Positions 18,003 to 25,748 of a stretch of 56,235 nt of DNA are shown piece after piece. Source of the DNA: Rhodopseudomonas palustris JSC-3b. GTDB lineage: Bacteria > Pseudomonadota > Alphaproteobacteria > Rhizobiales > Xanthobacteraceae. The stretch is from assembly GCA_000504425.1 (NCBI GenBank), contig KI632513.1, positions 3,314,148-3,370,382 of the forward strand, read 5' to 3'. Under the pieces are notes generated by a model. The model did not search any database. It worked only from the letters and a program-made list of their open reading frames with translations, and was not told the origin of the DNA. The position numbers and the translations under genes are program-made. Numbering within the stretch: position 1 is the first letter of the stretch; the number at the start of each line of letters is the position of its first letter.

Positions 18003-18680
18003 ATGGCACACGGTACGTTCGTCGCCTACTACCGGGTTTCGACCGCCAAGCAGGGGGCCTCGGGGCTCGGCATTGAGGCGCAACGTGATGCCGTCGCCCG
18101 CTATCTCAATGGTGGTGATTGGTCGATCGTTGCCGAGTTCACTGAGGTTGAGAGCGGCAAGAAATCCGATCGGCCGGAGTTGGCGAAGGCATTCGCTGCC
18201 TGTCGCCTGTACGGCGCAAAGCTGGTCATCGCCAAGCTTGACCGCCTATCTCGCGACGCTCATTTCCTGCTTGGGTTGGAGAAGGCCGGTGTTGAGTTTG
18301 TCGCTGCCGACATGCCGGGAGCAAACCGCCTGACGGTCGGCATCATGGCTGTCGTCGCTCAGGAAGAACGTCGCATGATCTCCGAACGGACCAAGGCGGC
18401 GCTGGCGGCGGCCAAGGCCAATGGCAAGAGGCTTGGCGGCAACCGTGGCTCAGTGTTGTCTGCGAAGGCTCAGGAAGCTGGTCGGCTTGCTCAATCGAAC
18501 AGGTCTGCTGCCCGTGCGGCCGATCTTGCCCCCGTCATCGCTGAGTTGAAAGCGGCAGGCTTTACGTCACTTGGAGCGCTAGCGCGGGCTCTAACTGAGC
18601 GAGGTATCCCCACCAGTCGTGGAGGTGAGACTTGGTCGCCGATGCAGGTCTCTCGGGTGATGCAACGGCTCGGAATGTAG
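18003..18680 (+). CDS. serine recombinase (resolvase/invertase family)
   Basis: A 225-residue small serine recombinase. The catalytic domain starts AYYRVSTAKQGASGLGIEAQ with nucleophile Ser13 and Arg11, and continues with KLVIAKLDRLSRDAHF and the E-helix region IMAVVAQEERRMISERTKAAL. A C-terminal helix-turn-helix-like segment follows (ALARALTERGIPTSRGGETW). AAGGGAGG precedes the ATG. The element thus encodes two recombinases of different chemistry; this one may resolve dimers, invert DNA or come from an older transposon. I see no obvious res-site array beside it. Confidence 0.92.
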   Translation: MAHGTFVAYYRVSTAKQGASGLGIEAQRDAVARYLNGGDWSIVAEFTEVESGKKSDRPELAKAFAACRLYGAKLVIAKLDRLSRDAHFLLGLEKAGVEFVAADMPGANRLTVGIMAVVAQEERRMISERTKAALAAAKANGKRLGGNRGSVLSAKAQEAGRLAQSNRSAARAADLAPVIAELKAAGFTSLGALARALTERGIPTSRGGETWSPMQVSRVMQRLGM

Positions 18681-18790
18681 ACGGGGTGTTGGGTAATATT
18701 ATTTCGTCGGCTCCAGAGCCCATCTGTTTTGTTTGGTTTCAGGTTGTTATCTCACCCGACCCTGGTGGCATATCGAGGTGACGCAAAGGG

Positions 18791-19429
18791 CTATGTTGCC
18801 GATGTCCTTTGGACAACCGCTTTCATGACCGCCCAAACCACCACGGACGATAGAATGCCTATAGCCATCGCATAGACGATGACCGTTGGCGCCGACTCAT
18901 GCGGTAACACCAGCGGCGCGATCAGCAGCCCGAGCAAAATCAAGGCTGATGATGCAGCAATAAAAGGGTAGTGAAGGTTTCCTAACCCAAGCCTTTCACT
19001 GAATGAGCGTCGCTGTGACATAGATGCCTCCCCTTCGATATGTGGCGAAGCAACCTGTACTGTCGGATTGCTTTCCGGGACGAAAGAGGGGCTGCTTTCT
19101 GCGCCACGGTCGGCAGTATATCGCGGGGGAATTGACGGAATTTCAGGCTCGGTAAGTGCATTTTCTCTTGCCTGAATCCTCCGACTCCGTTTGGAAACCC
19201 AGAACCCTAAAGCTGACCAGATAAACCCCGCCAGCGTTGCCATTACAAAGGAAGGGAAGCTGAAGGAGCGATAGGATAGGTTTGCCAATAATAACTCGTA
19301 GCTTAGACCCGCAACGATTGTTGCTCCGATCACCTTGGCCGGATGACGGAAGATGCCGCCGCAAATCACCGCAACAATGATTAGGGCGGGATCGAACAAA
19401 CGTGCGAGGAAGGCAGACAATATCAACAT
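18791..19429 (-). CDS. multi-pass membrane protein of unknown function
   Basis: A 212-residue protein on the opposite strand from the rest of the island. Two or three N-terminal hydrophobic segments (about residues 4-25, 32-50 and 60-78) are followed by a hydrophilic loop of about 70 residues rich in Pro, Ser and Glu, then two C-terminal segments (about 152-172 and 183-205). No catalytic motif is visible. Base composition is clearly lower in GC than the flanking chromosome. Its place beside attR, in reverse orientation and apart from the recombination genes, is where island cargo often sits. Confidence 0.65.
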   Translation of the reverse strand: MLILSAFLARLFDPALIIVAVICGGIFRHPAKVIGATIVAGLSYELLLANLSYRSFSFPSFVMATLAGFIWSALGFWVSKRSRRIQARENALTEPEIPSIPPRYTADRGAESSPSFVPESNPTVQVASPHIEGEASMSQRRSFSERLGLGNLHYPFIAASSALILLGLLIAPLVLPHESAPTVIVYAMAIGILSSVVVWAVMKAVVQRTSAT

Positions 19430-19754
19430 ATTATCTCATTCAACTTACCGGCATTGAGACCGAGCCCAGCCATGGCTTTGGCGCTCGCATCATTGAAAGT
19501 GATGCCGCAGCCGCTGCATCGCCTTGTGCTTTGGCTCAGAAGACTTCAGCGCACGATAGTTACGGGTAGCGTCATGCTACACCCCGTGAGCGTGAGGGAG
19601 ATGGCGGCAGCGGTCTCATGGTTCTTCTCGATGTGCGACGTTGTGAGCGTCGCGGCAACTCAACCAGAGAGAACCTGTAGCGTCACCGAATGGGAACGCA
19701 AGGGGTAGTGGATTTGGTCTCTACAACTTCGACGCCCTTGTCGGCCGGGCACAG

Positions 19755-19769
19755 GACTGGTACACAGGG
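19755..19769 (+). other. candidate integrase arm-type site, right
   Basis: Exact second copy of GACTGGTACACAGGG, direct orientation, ending 60 bases before the attR core. Confidence 0.5.
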
Positions 19770-19782
19770 CCATCCAAGGCGT

Positions 19783-19792
19783 TCCAAAAACC
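19783..19792. other. candidate integrase-binding inverted repeat, right partner
   Basis: TCCAAAAACC, the exact reverse complement of the 10-mer at 13061-13070, between the right arm site and attR. Confidence 0.4.
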
Positions 19793-19829
19793 GCTGAATT
19801 TTCAATGGCCAGGGAGCGGAATTCTCCAA

Positions 19830-19847
19830 TCCTCTCCTGGGCACCAA
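19830..19847 (+). other. attR, right attachment core
   Basis: Exact 18-base copy of the tRNA-Leu 3' end (12998-13015), including the CCA and one base beyond. No tRNA body precedes it, so this is the displaced copy that marks the far end of the island. Confidence 0.9.
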
Positions 19848-20089
19848 GCTGCTTCGTTCAGCTTGATGCCTCGCCCTCAGCAGCAACATCCCTTCAGCTT
19901 CGAAACGACATCTTGGCAGCCGACTGGCTGCGATTGGCCGTTGCCGCGCGTCATCGCCGTGAAGCGCTGCTGCTGTCGCCGCGTGCTGCGGCGTTGTCCG
20001 TTGTGCTTGTGTGCAGACGTCCCGTTCGCCGCGATCGTGACGGCGATCACCGGCAGCCCGCAGGTTGCGGACTGCCTGGCGTCATCCAC

Positions 20090-20395
20090 TCAGCACGGAC
20101 CGCGCGTGATCGCCGACAGTTCTGCGTTGGTCGCAAAAGCGCGCGCCACGATGCCGGTGATGCCGAACGACGTCAGCCGCGCCGCATGTTTTTGGCGATA
20201 GCGCTCCGCCGCCTCGGCGTCGCGAAACAGATAGATGCCGCCGGCGCGTTGCTCCGCGCGATTCTCGGTCCAGATTTTCCAGATCAAGCCGTCTTCCGCC
20301 GCGATGTCCTGCGCCAGCTCGCCGAATGCGGCTGTCATCTCCGGCCCCCAAGGGCCCTCGAACGGGAAATCGAATTGCAGCAGCGTGGTGGTCAT
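20090..20395 (-). CDS. YdhR-like monooxygenase-fold protein
   Basis: A 101-residue protein starting MTTTLLQFDFPFEGPWGPEM and containing LIWKIWTENRAEQRAGGIYL and AERYRQKHAARLTSFGI. Length and pattern match the YdhR family, a dimeric ferredoxin-like alpha/beta barrel related to small cofactor-free monooxygenases, whose substrate is unknown. The start at 20395 has GGAGACC just upstream; an ATG four codons earlier (20407) is in frame but would use that binding site as coding sequence. It is the first convincing chromosomal gene to the right of the island. Confidence 0.82.
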   Translation of the reverse strand: MTTTLLQFDFPFEGPWGPEMTAAFGELAQDIAAEDGLIWKIWTENRAEQRAGGIYLFRDAEAAERYRQKHAARLTSFGITGIVARAFATNAELSAITRGPC

Positions 20396-20557
20396 GGCGG
20401 TCTCCATTGCAGGTTCTGTGCGCTCAGGCCGTGGATCCCATTCGGCGCCGGTCAGCGCAATATGGTTTGCGCGGCGCGCGGGGCGAGGGCTGGCAAGGCG
20501 CTGCGGATGCGCTAAACCGGCTTGTCGATTCGTACCCAGCGGCGGCGAGCATCCTTG

Positions 20558-21049
20558 ATGACCCAACCATCCGTTTCCGATTTCGCCTGGGATTATCCGT
20601 CGCCGTTCACGCTGCCGGTCTCGCCGGCTGCGGCCGATATTGACGGGCTCAATCACACCAACAACGCGGTCTATGTGCGCTGGTGCGACAGCATCGGCTG
20701 GGCGCATTCGGAGGCGCTCGGTCTGTGCCTCGCCGATTGGCAGCGGCTCGACCGCGCGGTGGCGATTCGCCGGGGCGAGTACGATTATCTGCTGCCGAGT
20801 TTTGAAGGCGACCAGCTGCTGCTCGGCACCTGGATCACCGCCAGCGATGGCAAGCTGACCATGCAGCGCAGCTTTCAGCTGATCCGGCCGCGCGATCGTG
20901 CTATCATTATGCGTGGCCGCTGGGAGCTGGTGAGTATCGAGCTCAGCAGCGGCCGGCCGCGGCGCATGCCGCCGGAATTCATTAATGTTTACCACGCGGC
21001 CCTCATTCCGGCCGCGGCACCGCCACCGGAACCCGTCAGGCGGGAATGA
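20558..21049 (+). CDS. acyl-CoA thioesterase, 4HBT hotdog family
   Basis: A 163-residue hotdog-fold protein. The signature DIDGLNHTNNAVYVRWCD (near residues 28-45) is that of the YbgC/4-hydroxybenzoyl-CoA thioesterase type, in which an acidic residue close to HTNN acts in thioester hydrolysis. The substrate is unknown; acyl-CoA or phenylacyl-CoA is likely. The frame opens 12 codons earlier at a TTG (20522), but the ATG at 20558 fits the family N terminus better. It is divergent from the YdhR-like gene, sharing a 162-base promoter region. Confidence 0.85.
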   Translation: MTQPSVSDFAWDYPSPFTLPVSPAAADIDGLNHTNNAVYVRWCDSIGWAHSEALGLCLADWQRLDRAVAIRRGEYDYLLPSFEGDQLLLGTWITASDGKLTMQRSFQLIRPRDRAIIMRGRWELVSIELSSGRPRRMPPEFINVYHAALIPAAAPPPEPVRRE

Positions 21050-21223
21050 TTGTCAATTGAAGTCGGCGCGCTGCGATTTTCCGGGCGGCGCGATCGGCGA
21101 CCAGCAATTTTGCTGGCGTTTTTTAAATTTCACCGTCAATTTGCCTTGATCGCAATACCTTAAAATATTTGCGCTAAATAATTGCGGTTGCCGCCTCCTC
21201 GAATGACCGAGTTGAAGGGTCCT

Positions 21224-22456
21224 ATGGAAACGCTGCAGGGTGTGAGTCGTAAGCGACTGGTATTGGCTGTCGCCGCCGTCGGGCTCGCGATCGCCGGTGT
21301 GGTGAAGTTCGGCGTATTGGCCGAGCCGCCGAAGCGTAATTCAGAAATGTCGAGCCAGGCGCGCCGCGCGCCGATGCCGGTGTACACGCCGAGCCGTGCG
21401 GAATGGGCCAGCCTGACCATCGAGCCGGTGTCCGAACGGACTTTCCGCAGCGAGCTGATCACCGAAGGCAAGATCGCGATCGACGAAGACCGCGCCACCC
21501 CGGTGTTTTCGCCCTATGCCGGCCGCGTGCTCAAACTGCTGGCCCGCCCGGGCGACCGGGTGGTCGCCGGCCAGCCGCTGTTCGTGATCGAGGCCACCGA
21601 CAATGTTCAGGCCCAGAACGATTTCATCGCCGCCACCAGCGCGCTGAATAAGGCCAAGACCCAGCTCGAACTCGCCGAAATCCAGGACAAGCGCGCCAAG
21701 GATCTGCTGGCGGGCAAAGCGATTCCGCTCAAGGATTTCCAGCAGGCTGAGGCCGCGCTCGCCTCGGCGCAGAGCGATTTGCGCGCCGCGGTCACGGCGC
21801 TCGAGGCGACGCGCAAGCGGCTGCGCATCCTCGGCCTTTCCGACGAGGCGATCGCCAGCTTCCAGGACAAGGGCTCGATCAATCCCGAAACCACCATCGT
21901 CGCGCCGATCGCCGGCACCGTGGTGCAGCGCAAGATCGGCCCCGGCCAATACGTCAATGCCGGCGCCAGCGATCCGGCCTTCGTGATCGGCGATCTGTCT
22001 TCGGTGTGGCTGACCGCGTTCGTGCGCGAATCCGAGGCGTCGGCGGTCAGCGTCGGCCAGGACATGGCGTTCAGCGTGCTGGCGCTGCCGGGCCGACTGC
22101 TGCACGGCCAGATCGACTATGTCGCCGCCGCCATTGATCCCGCCACGCGGCGGCTGATGGTGCGCGCCACCGTCGCCAATGACGACGGTCTGCTGAAACC
22201 GGAGATGTTCGCTAATGTGACGATCTATTCCGACTCGAATCATCCTGCGCTCGGCGTGCCGAAGCAGGCCTTGATCTATGAGGGTGATCAGGTGCGGGTT
22301 TGGGTGGCCCCCAACGACAAGACCATCGAGCTGCGCCGCATCAAGCCGGGGCTGACCAATGGCGATCTGGTCGAAGTGGTCGGCAACCTCAATCCCGGCG
22401 ACCGGATCGTGACCCGCGGCAGCCTGTTCATTGATCGGGCTGCCACCGGCGGCTGA
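21224..22456 (+). CDS. RND efflux periplasmic adaptor (membrane fusion protein)
   Basis: Adaptor linking an inner-membrane RND pump to an outer-membrane channel. From the ATG at 21224, preceded by AAGGG, it has 410 residues: an N-terminal membrane anchor/signal (RLVLAVAAVGLAIAGVVKFG), then a biotinyl-lipoyl half-motif (PVFSPYAGRVLKLLARPGDR), an alpha-helical hairpin (about 130-210, AQNDFIAATSALNKAKTQLE) and the second half-motif (VAPIAGTVVQRKIGPGQYV). Beta-barrel and membrane-proximal domains follow. It is the CusB/CzcB type rather than AcrA. No His- or Met-rich metal-binding N terminus is seen. The pump gene starts 46 bases downstream. The AT-rich 170 bases upstream (around 21120-21180) probably hold the promoter. 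Confidence 0.92.
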   Translation: METLQGVSRKRLVLAVAAVGLAIAGVVKFGVLAEPPKRNSEMSSQARRAPMPVYTPSRAEWASLTIEPVSERTFRSELITEGKIAIDEDRATPVFSPYAGRVLKLLARPGDRVVAGQPLFVIEATDNVQAQNDFIAATSALNKAKTQLELAEIQDKRAKDLLAGKAIPLKDFQQAEAALASAQSDLRAAVTALEATRKRLRILGLSDEAIASFQDKGSINPETTIVAPIAGTVVQRKIGPGQYVNAGASDPAFVIGDLSSVWLTAFVRESEASAVSVGQDMAFSVLALPGRLLHGQIDYVAAAIDPATRRLMVRATVANDDGLLKPEMFANVTIYSDSNHPALGVPKQALIYEGDQVRVWVAPNDKTIELRRIKPGLTNGDLVEVVGNLNPGDRIVTRGSLFIDRAATGG

Positions 22457-22502
22457 CCCTTTTTTCGATTCATTCTTTTATTGATTGTCAGGTCGGCTCC
22501 GC

Positions 22503-25500
22503 ATGGATCGGCTCGTTGCTTTTGCTATTGGCCGTCGCGTTTTGATGGTCGTGATCTTCCTTGCGGTGGTGATTGGCGGACTGGTCGCCTTTCGGCAGCT
22601 CAATATCGAAGCCTATCCCGATCCGACCCCGCCGATGGTCGATATCGTGACGCAGTCGCCCGGCCTGTCGGCCGAGGAAATCGAGCGCTACATCACCATC
22701 CCGATCGAAGCGCAGGTGTCCGGCATCAAGAACCTGCGCACCATGCGCTCGATCTCGCTGTACGGCCTGTCCGACATCAAGCTGCAATTCTCGTTCGACT
22801 ACACCTATGACGAAGCGCTGCAGCAGGTGCTGAACCGGCTGTCGCAATTGCCGCCGCTGCCCGGCGGCGTGCAGCCCGGCATCTCGCCGCTCAGCCCGAT
22901 CGGCGAAATCTTCCGCTACCGGCTGGTCGGGCCGGCCAATTACAGCGTGCTCGATCTGAAAACCTTGCAGGACTGGGTGCTGCAGCGCCGGTTCCGTGCG
23001 GTGCCCGGCGTGATCGATGTCACCAGCTGGGGCGGCAAGACCAAGACGTTTGAGCTGCAGGTCGATTTCAACAAGCTGATCGCCTATGGCCTGACGCTGC
23101 CGCAATTGCTGCAGGCGGTGTCGAACTCCAACATCAATGTCGGCGGCAACACCGTCGATATGGGCAGCCAGTCCGCCGTGGTGCGCGGCGTCGGCCTCAT
23201 TAAGTCGATCGACGACCTCGCCAACACCATGGTCGCGCAAAGCGGCGGCAATCCGGTGCTGGTCAAGGATATTGCCACGGTCAATATCGGCTCCAAACCG
23301 CGGCTCGGCATCGCCGGGCTCGATAAGGACGATGACATCGTCCAGGGCATCGTGCTGATGCGGCGCGGCGAGCAGAGTTCGCCGACCATCGCCCGGGTCG
23401 AGCAATTGGTGGCGTCGATCAACAATTCCAACGTGCTGCCGCCCGGCGTGCGCATCGAACGGATCTATGACCGCAAGGACCTGATCGAAGTCACCACCCA
23501 CACCGTGTTGCACAACATGGTGGTCGGCATTCTGCTGATCGTGGTGCTGCAATGGGTGTTCCTCGGCAATCTGCGCAGCGCGCTGATCGTCGGCTCCACC
23601 ATTCCGTTCGCGCTGTTCTTTGCGGTGATCATCCTGGTGCTGCGCGAGGAATCCGCCAATCTGCTGTCGGTCGGCGCCATCGATTTCGGGCTGATTGTCG
23701 ATGCCACCGTGATCATGGTGGAGGCGATCTTCAGGCGGTTGTCGCTGACCGGCGAGCCACCGCCCGGCGGCATCGGCTCGGAAGCGGCGATCGCGGTGAA
23801 GCGCGACGCCATTCTCGGCGCGGCCTCCGACGTGTCGCGCTCGATCTTCTTTGCGGCGGCGATCATCATCGCGGCGTTTCTGCCGCTGTTCACGCTGTCC
23901 GGCGTCGAGGGCCACATTTTTGGGCCGATGGCGCGCACCTATGCCTATGCGCTGGCTGGCGGCTTGCTCGCCACCTTCACGGTGACGCCGGCGCTAAGCG
24001 CCATCATCCTGCCGGCCCATGTCCAGGAAACCGAAACGCTGGTGGTGCGCTGGCTGCACAAGATCTACACGCCGGCGCTGCATTGGGCGCTCCGCCATCG
24101 CCAGATCGTGCTCGGCGGCGCGATCGGCCTTGGGCTTTTGACCGTTGTGCTGGTGCGGCTGCTCGGACTGGAATTCCTGCCCAAGCTTGAAGAAGGCAAT
24201 TTGTGGATTCGCGCCACGCTGCCGCCGACCATCTCGCTGCAGGAGGGCAATGGCTACGTCAACGAGATGCGCAAGCTGATCCGCGACTTCGAGGAAGTGC
24301 AGTCGGTGGTGTCGCAGCATGGCCGCCCCGATGACGGCACGGATGCCGCCGGGCTGTTCAATGCCGAATTCTTCGCGCCGCTCAAACCGATCGGCGAATG
24401 GAAGAACGCCAAGAACAAGGACGAACTGACTTCGAAAATCCTGGCCAGCCTGCAGGAGCGGTTCCCCGGCGTCGAGTTCAGCTTCTCGCAATATCTGCAG
24501 GACAACGTCGCCGAGGCGGTGTCCGGCGTGAAGGGCGAGAACTCGATCAAGCTCTATGGCAACGACCTGGTGGCGCTCACCGAGACCGCCAACAAGATCA
24601 AATCGGTGCTGAGCACGGTGCGCGGCGTCACCGATCTGTCGGTGTTCACCTCGCTCGGCCAGCCGACCATTCAGATCGACATCGACCGCGCCCGCGCCGC
24701 GCGCTACGGGCTGACGCCCGGCGACATCAACGCCACCATCCGTGTGGCCATTGGTGGCGACAGCGCCGGCGACATCTATGAGCCGGGCTCCGACCGCCAT
24801 TTCCCGATCATCGTGCGGCTCGCGCCCGAATATCGGCGCAGTGCCGAAGCGATCCATAATCTACGGATCGGTGCGCAGGGGCCAAGCGGCATCACCCAGA
24901 TTCCGCTCAGCGAGGTCGCCACCATCAACCTGGTGTCGGGCGCGGCCTATATCTATCGCGAACAGCAGGAACGCTATCTGCCGATCAAGTTCTCGGTGCG
25001 CGAGCGCGATCTCGGCGGCGCGATCCAGGAAGCGCAAGAGAAGGTCGCCGCGCAAGTGCAGCTGCCGCCCGGCTCGCGCATGGAATGGGTCGGCGAGTTC
25101 GGCAATCTGCAGGACGCGATCTCGCGGCTGTCGATCGTGGTGCCGATCAGCCTGGCTTTGATCGGCCTGTTGCTGTGGCTGAATTTCGGCTCGCTGATCG
25201 ACACTTTGCTGGCTATGAGCGTGATCCCGATCGCGATTTTCGGCGGCGTGGTCGGGCTGCTACTGGCGGGCATTCCGTTCAGCGTCTCGGCGGCGATTGG
25301 CTTCATCGCGCTGTTCGGCATCGCGGTGATGGACGGCATCATCATCCTGTCGCAGTACAATCAGCTGATCGATCAAGGCGTCGAGAAGGCTACGGCGCTG
25401 CTGCGCACCGGCGAATTGCAGTTGCGCCCGGTGCTGATGACCTGCTCGATCGCTGGCGTCGGACTGTTGCCGGCGGCGATGTCGGCCGGGATCGGCTCAC

Positions 25501-25613
25501 AGGTGCAAAAGCCGCTCGCCATCGTCGTGGTCAACGGCATGCTGCTGGCACCGCTGGTGATCCTGCTGACGCTGCCGGTGCTGATCTCGTATTTCTCGCG
25601 CCGCGGGCAATGA
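22503..25613 (+). CDS. RND efflux pump, heavy-metal (CzcA/CusA) type
   Basis: Proton-driven inner-membrane pump of 1036 residues, with about 12 transmembrane helices and two large periplasmic loops. Early block FRQLNIEAYPDPTPPMVDIV and the TM4 signature GAIDFGLIVDATVIMVEAIF keep the Asp-Asp-Glu proton-relay pattern of the heavy-metal efflux branch. The metal itself cannot be read: CusA-type methionine triads are not evident. Start at the ATG 22503 with AGG upstream; a TTG at 22485 also opens the frame. It forms an operon with the adaptor. The TolC-like partner lies downstream on the other strand beyond an IS-filled repeat. Confidence 0.93.
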   Translation: MDRLVAFAIGRRVLMVVIFLAVVIGGLVAFRQLNIEAYPDPTPPMVDIVTQSPGLSAEEIERYITIPIEAQVSGIKNLRTMRSISLYGLSDIKLQFSFDYTYDEALQQVLNRLSQLPPLPGGVQPGISPLSPIGEIFRYRLVGPANYSVLDLKTLQDWVLQRRFRAVPGVIDVTSWGGKTKTFELQVDFNKLIAYGLTLPQLLQAVSNSNINVGGNTVDMGSQSAVVRGVGLIKSIDDLANTMVAQSGGNPVLVKDIATVNIGSKPRLGIAGLDKDDDIVQGIVLMRRGEQSSPTIARVEQLVASINNSNVLPPGVRIERIYDRKDLIEVTTHTVLHNMVVGILLIVVLQWVFLGNLRSALIVGSTIPFALFFAVIILVLREESANLLSVGAIDFGLIVDATVIMVEAIFRRLSLTGEPPPGGIGSEAAIAVKRDAILGAASDVSRSIFFAAAIIIAAFLPLFTLSGVEGHIFGPMARTYAYALAGGLLATFTVTPALSAIILPAHVQETETLVVRWLHKIYTPALHWALRHRQIVLGGAIGLGLLTVVLVRLLGLEFLPKLEEGNLWIRATLPPTISLQEGNGYVNEMRKLIRDFEEVQSVVSQHGRPDDGTDAAGLFNAEFFAPLKPIGEWKNAKNKDELTSKILASLQERFPGVEFSFSQYLQDNVAEAVSGVKGENSIKLYGNDLVALTETANKIKSVLSTVRGVTDLSVFTSLGQPTIQIDIDRARAARYGLTPGDINATIRVAIGGDSAGDIYEPGSDRHFPIIVRLAPEYRRSAEAIHNLRIGAQGPSGITQIPLSEVATINLVSGAAYIYREQQERYLPIKFSVRERDLGGAIQEAQEKVAAQVQLPPGSRMEWVGEFGNLQDAISRLSIVVPISLALIGLLLWLNFGSLIDTLLAMSVIPIAIFGGVVGLLLAGIPFSVSAAIGFIALFGIAVMDGIIILSQYNQLIDQGVEKATALLRTGELQLRPVLMTCSIAGVGLLPAAMSAGIGSQVQKPLAIVVVNGMLLAPLVILLTLPVLISYFSRRGQ

Positions 25614-25748
25614 ACCGCGGCGCCGACGCTGACCGTTTGATACCAACGGCGATTGATACCACTCCGCACGTCATGGCCGGGCTCGTCCCGGCCATCCACG
25701 TCTTTGATCTTGCAGCGATTTTAAGACGTGGATACCCGCGACAAGCGC

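Larger units (their letters stand above)
19430..19829. other. 400-base stretch without a convincing gene
   Basis: Right end of the island. It contains a candidate integrase arm site (19755-19769), an inverted 10-mer (19783-19792) and a small hairpin GTAGC/GCTAC near 19570. Open frames here are short, lack binding sites and look unlike protein. Confidence 0.5.
12998..19847 (+). mobile_element. integrative element in tRNA-Leu(CAG), about 6.8 kb
   Basis: A region bounded by the 18-bp direct repeat at 12998-13015 and 19830-19847. It carries a tyrosine integrase next to attL, a BRO-N protein, RNase HI, a ParB-like protein, several small ORFs, a serine recombinase and an unknown membrane protein. 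Parts are visibly less GC-rich than the flanks: 27 of 60 bases at 19261-19320 are G or C by hand count. There are no capsid, tail, conjugation or replication initiator genes, so it is a cryptic island, a satellite-like element, or the remnant of something larger. Confidence 0.85.

Noticed and set aside
19454-19708. 84-codon frame near the right end of the island
   Set aside because: TTG start, no binding site, no recognisable fold; lies among putative recombination sites.
12998-19847. Intact prophage
   Set aside because: No capsid, portal, terminase, tail or lysis genes; only the integrase and an antirepressor-like protein are phage-like.
19877-20089. 70-codon minus-strand frame after the YdhR-like gene
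   Set aside because: GTG start with no binding site; composition biased to Gln, Arg and Cys; may be remnant DNA beside the island.
21050-21223. Clear sigma-70 promoter before the RND adaptor
   Set aside because: The region is AT-rich with TTGCCT and TAAAAT boxes, but their spacing (14 bases) is too short to claim a promoter.
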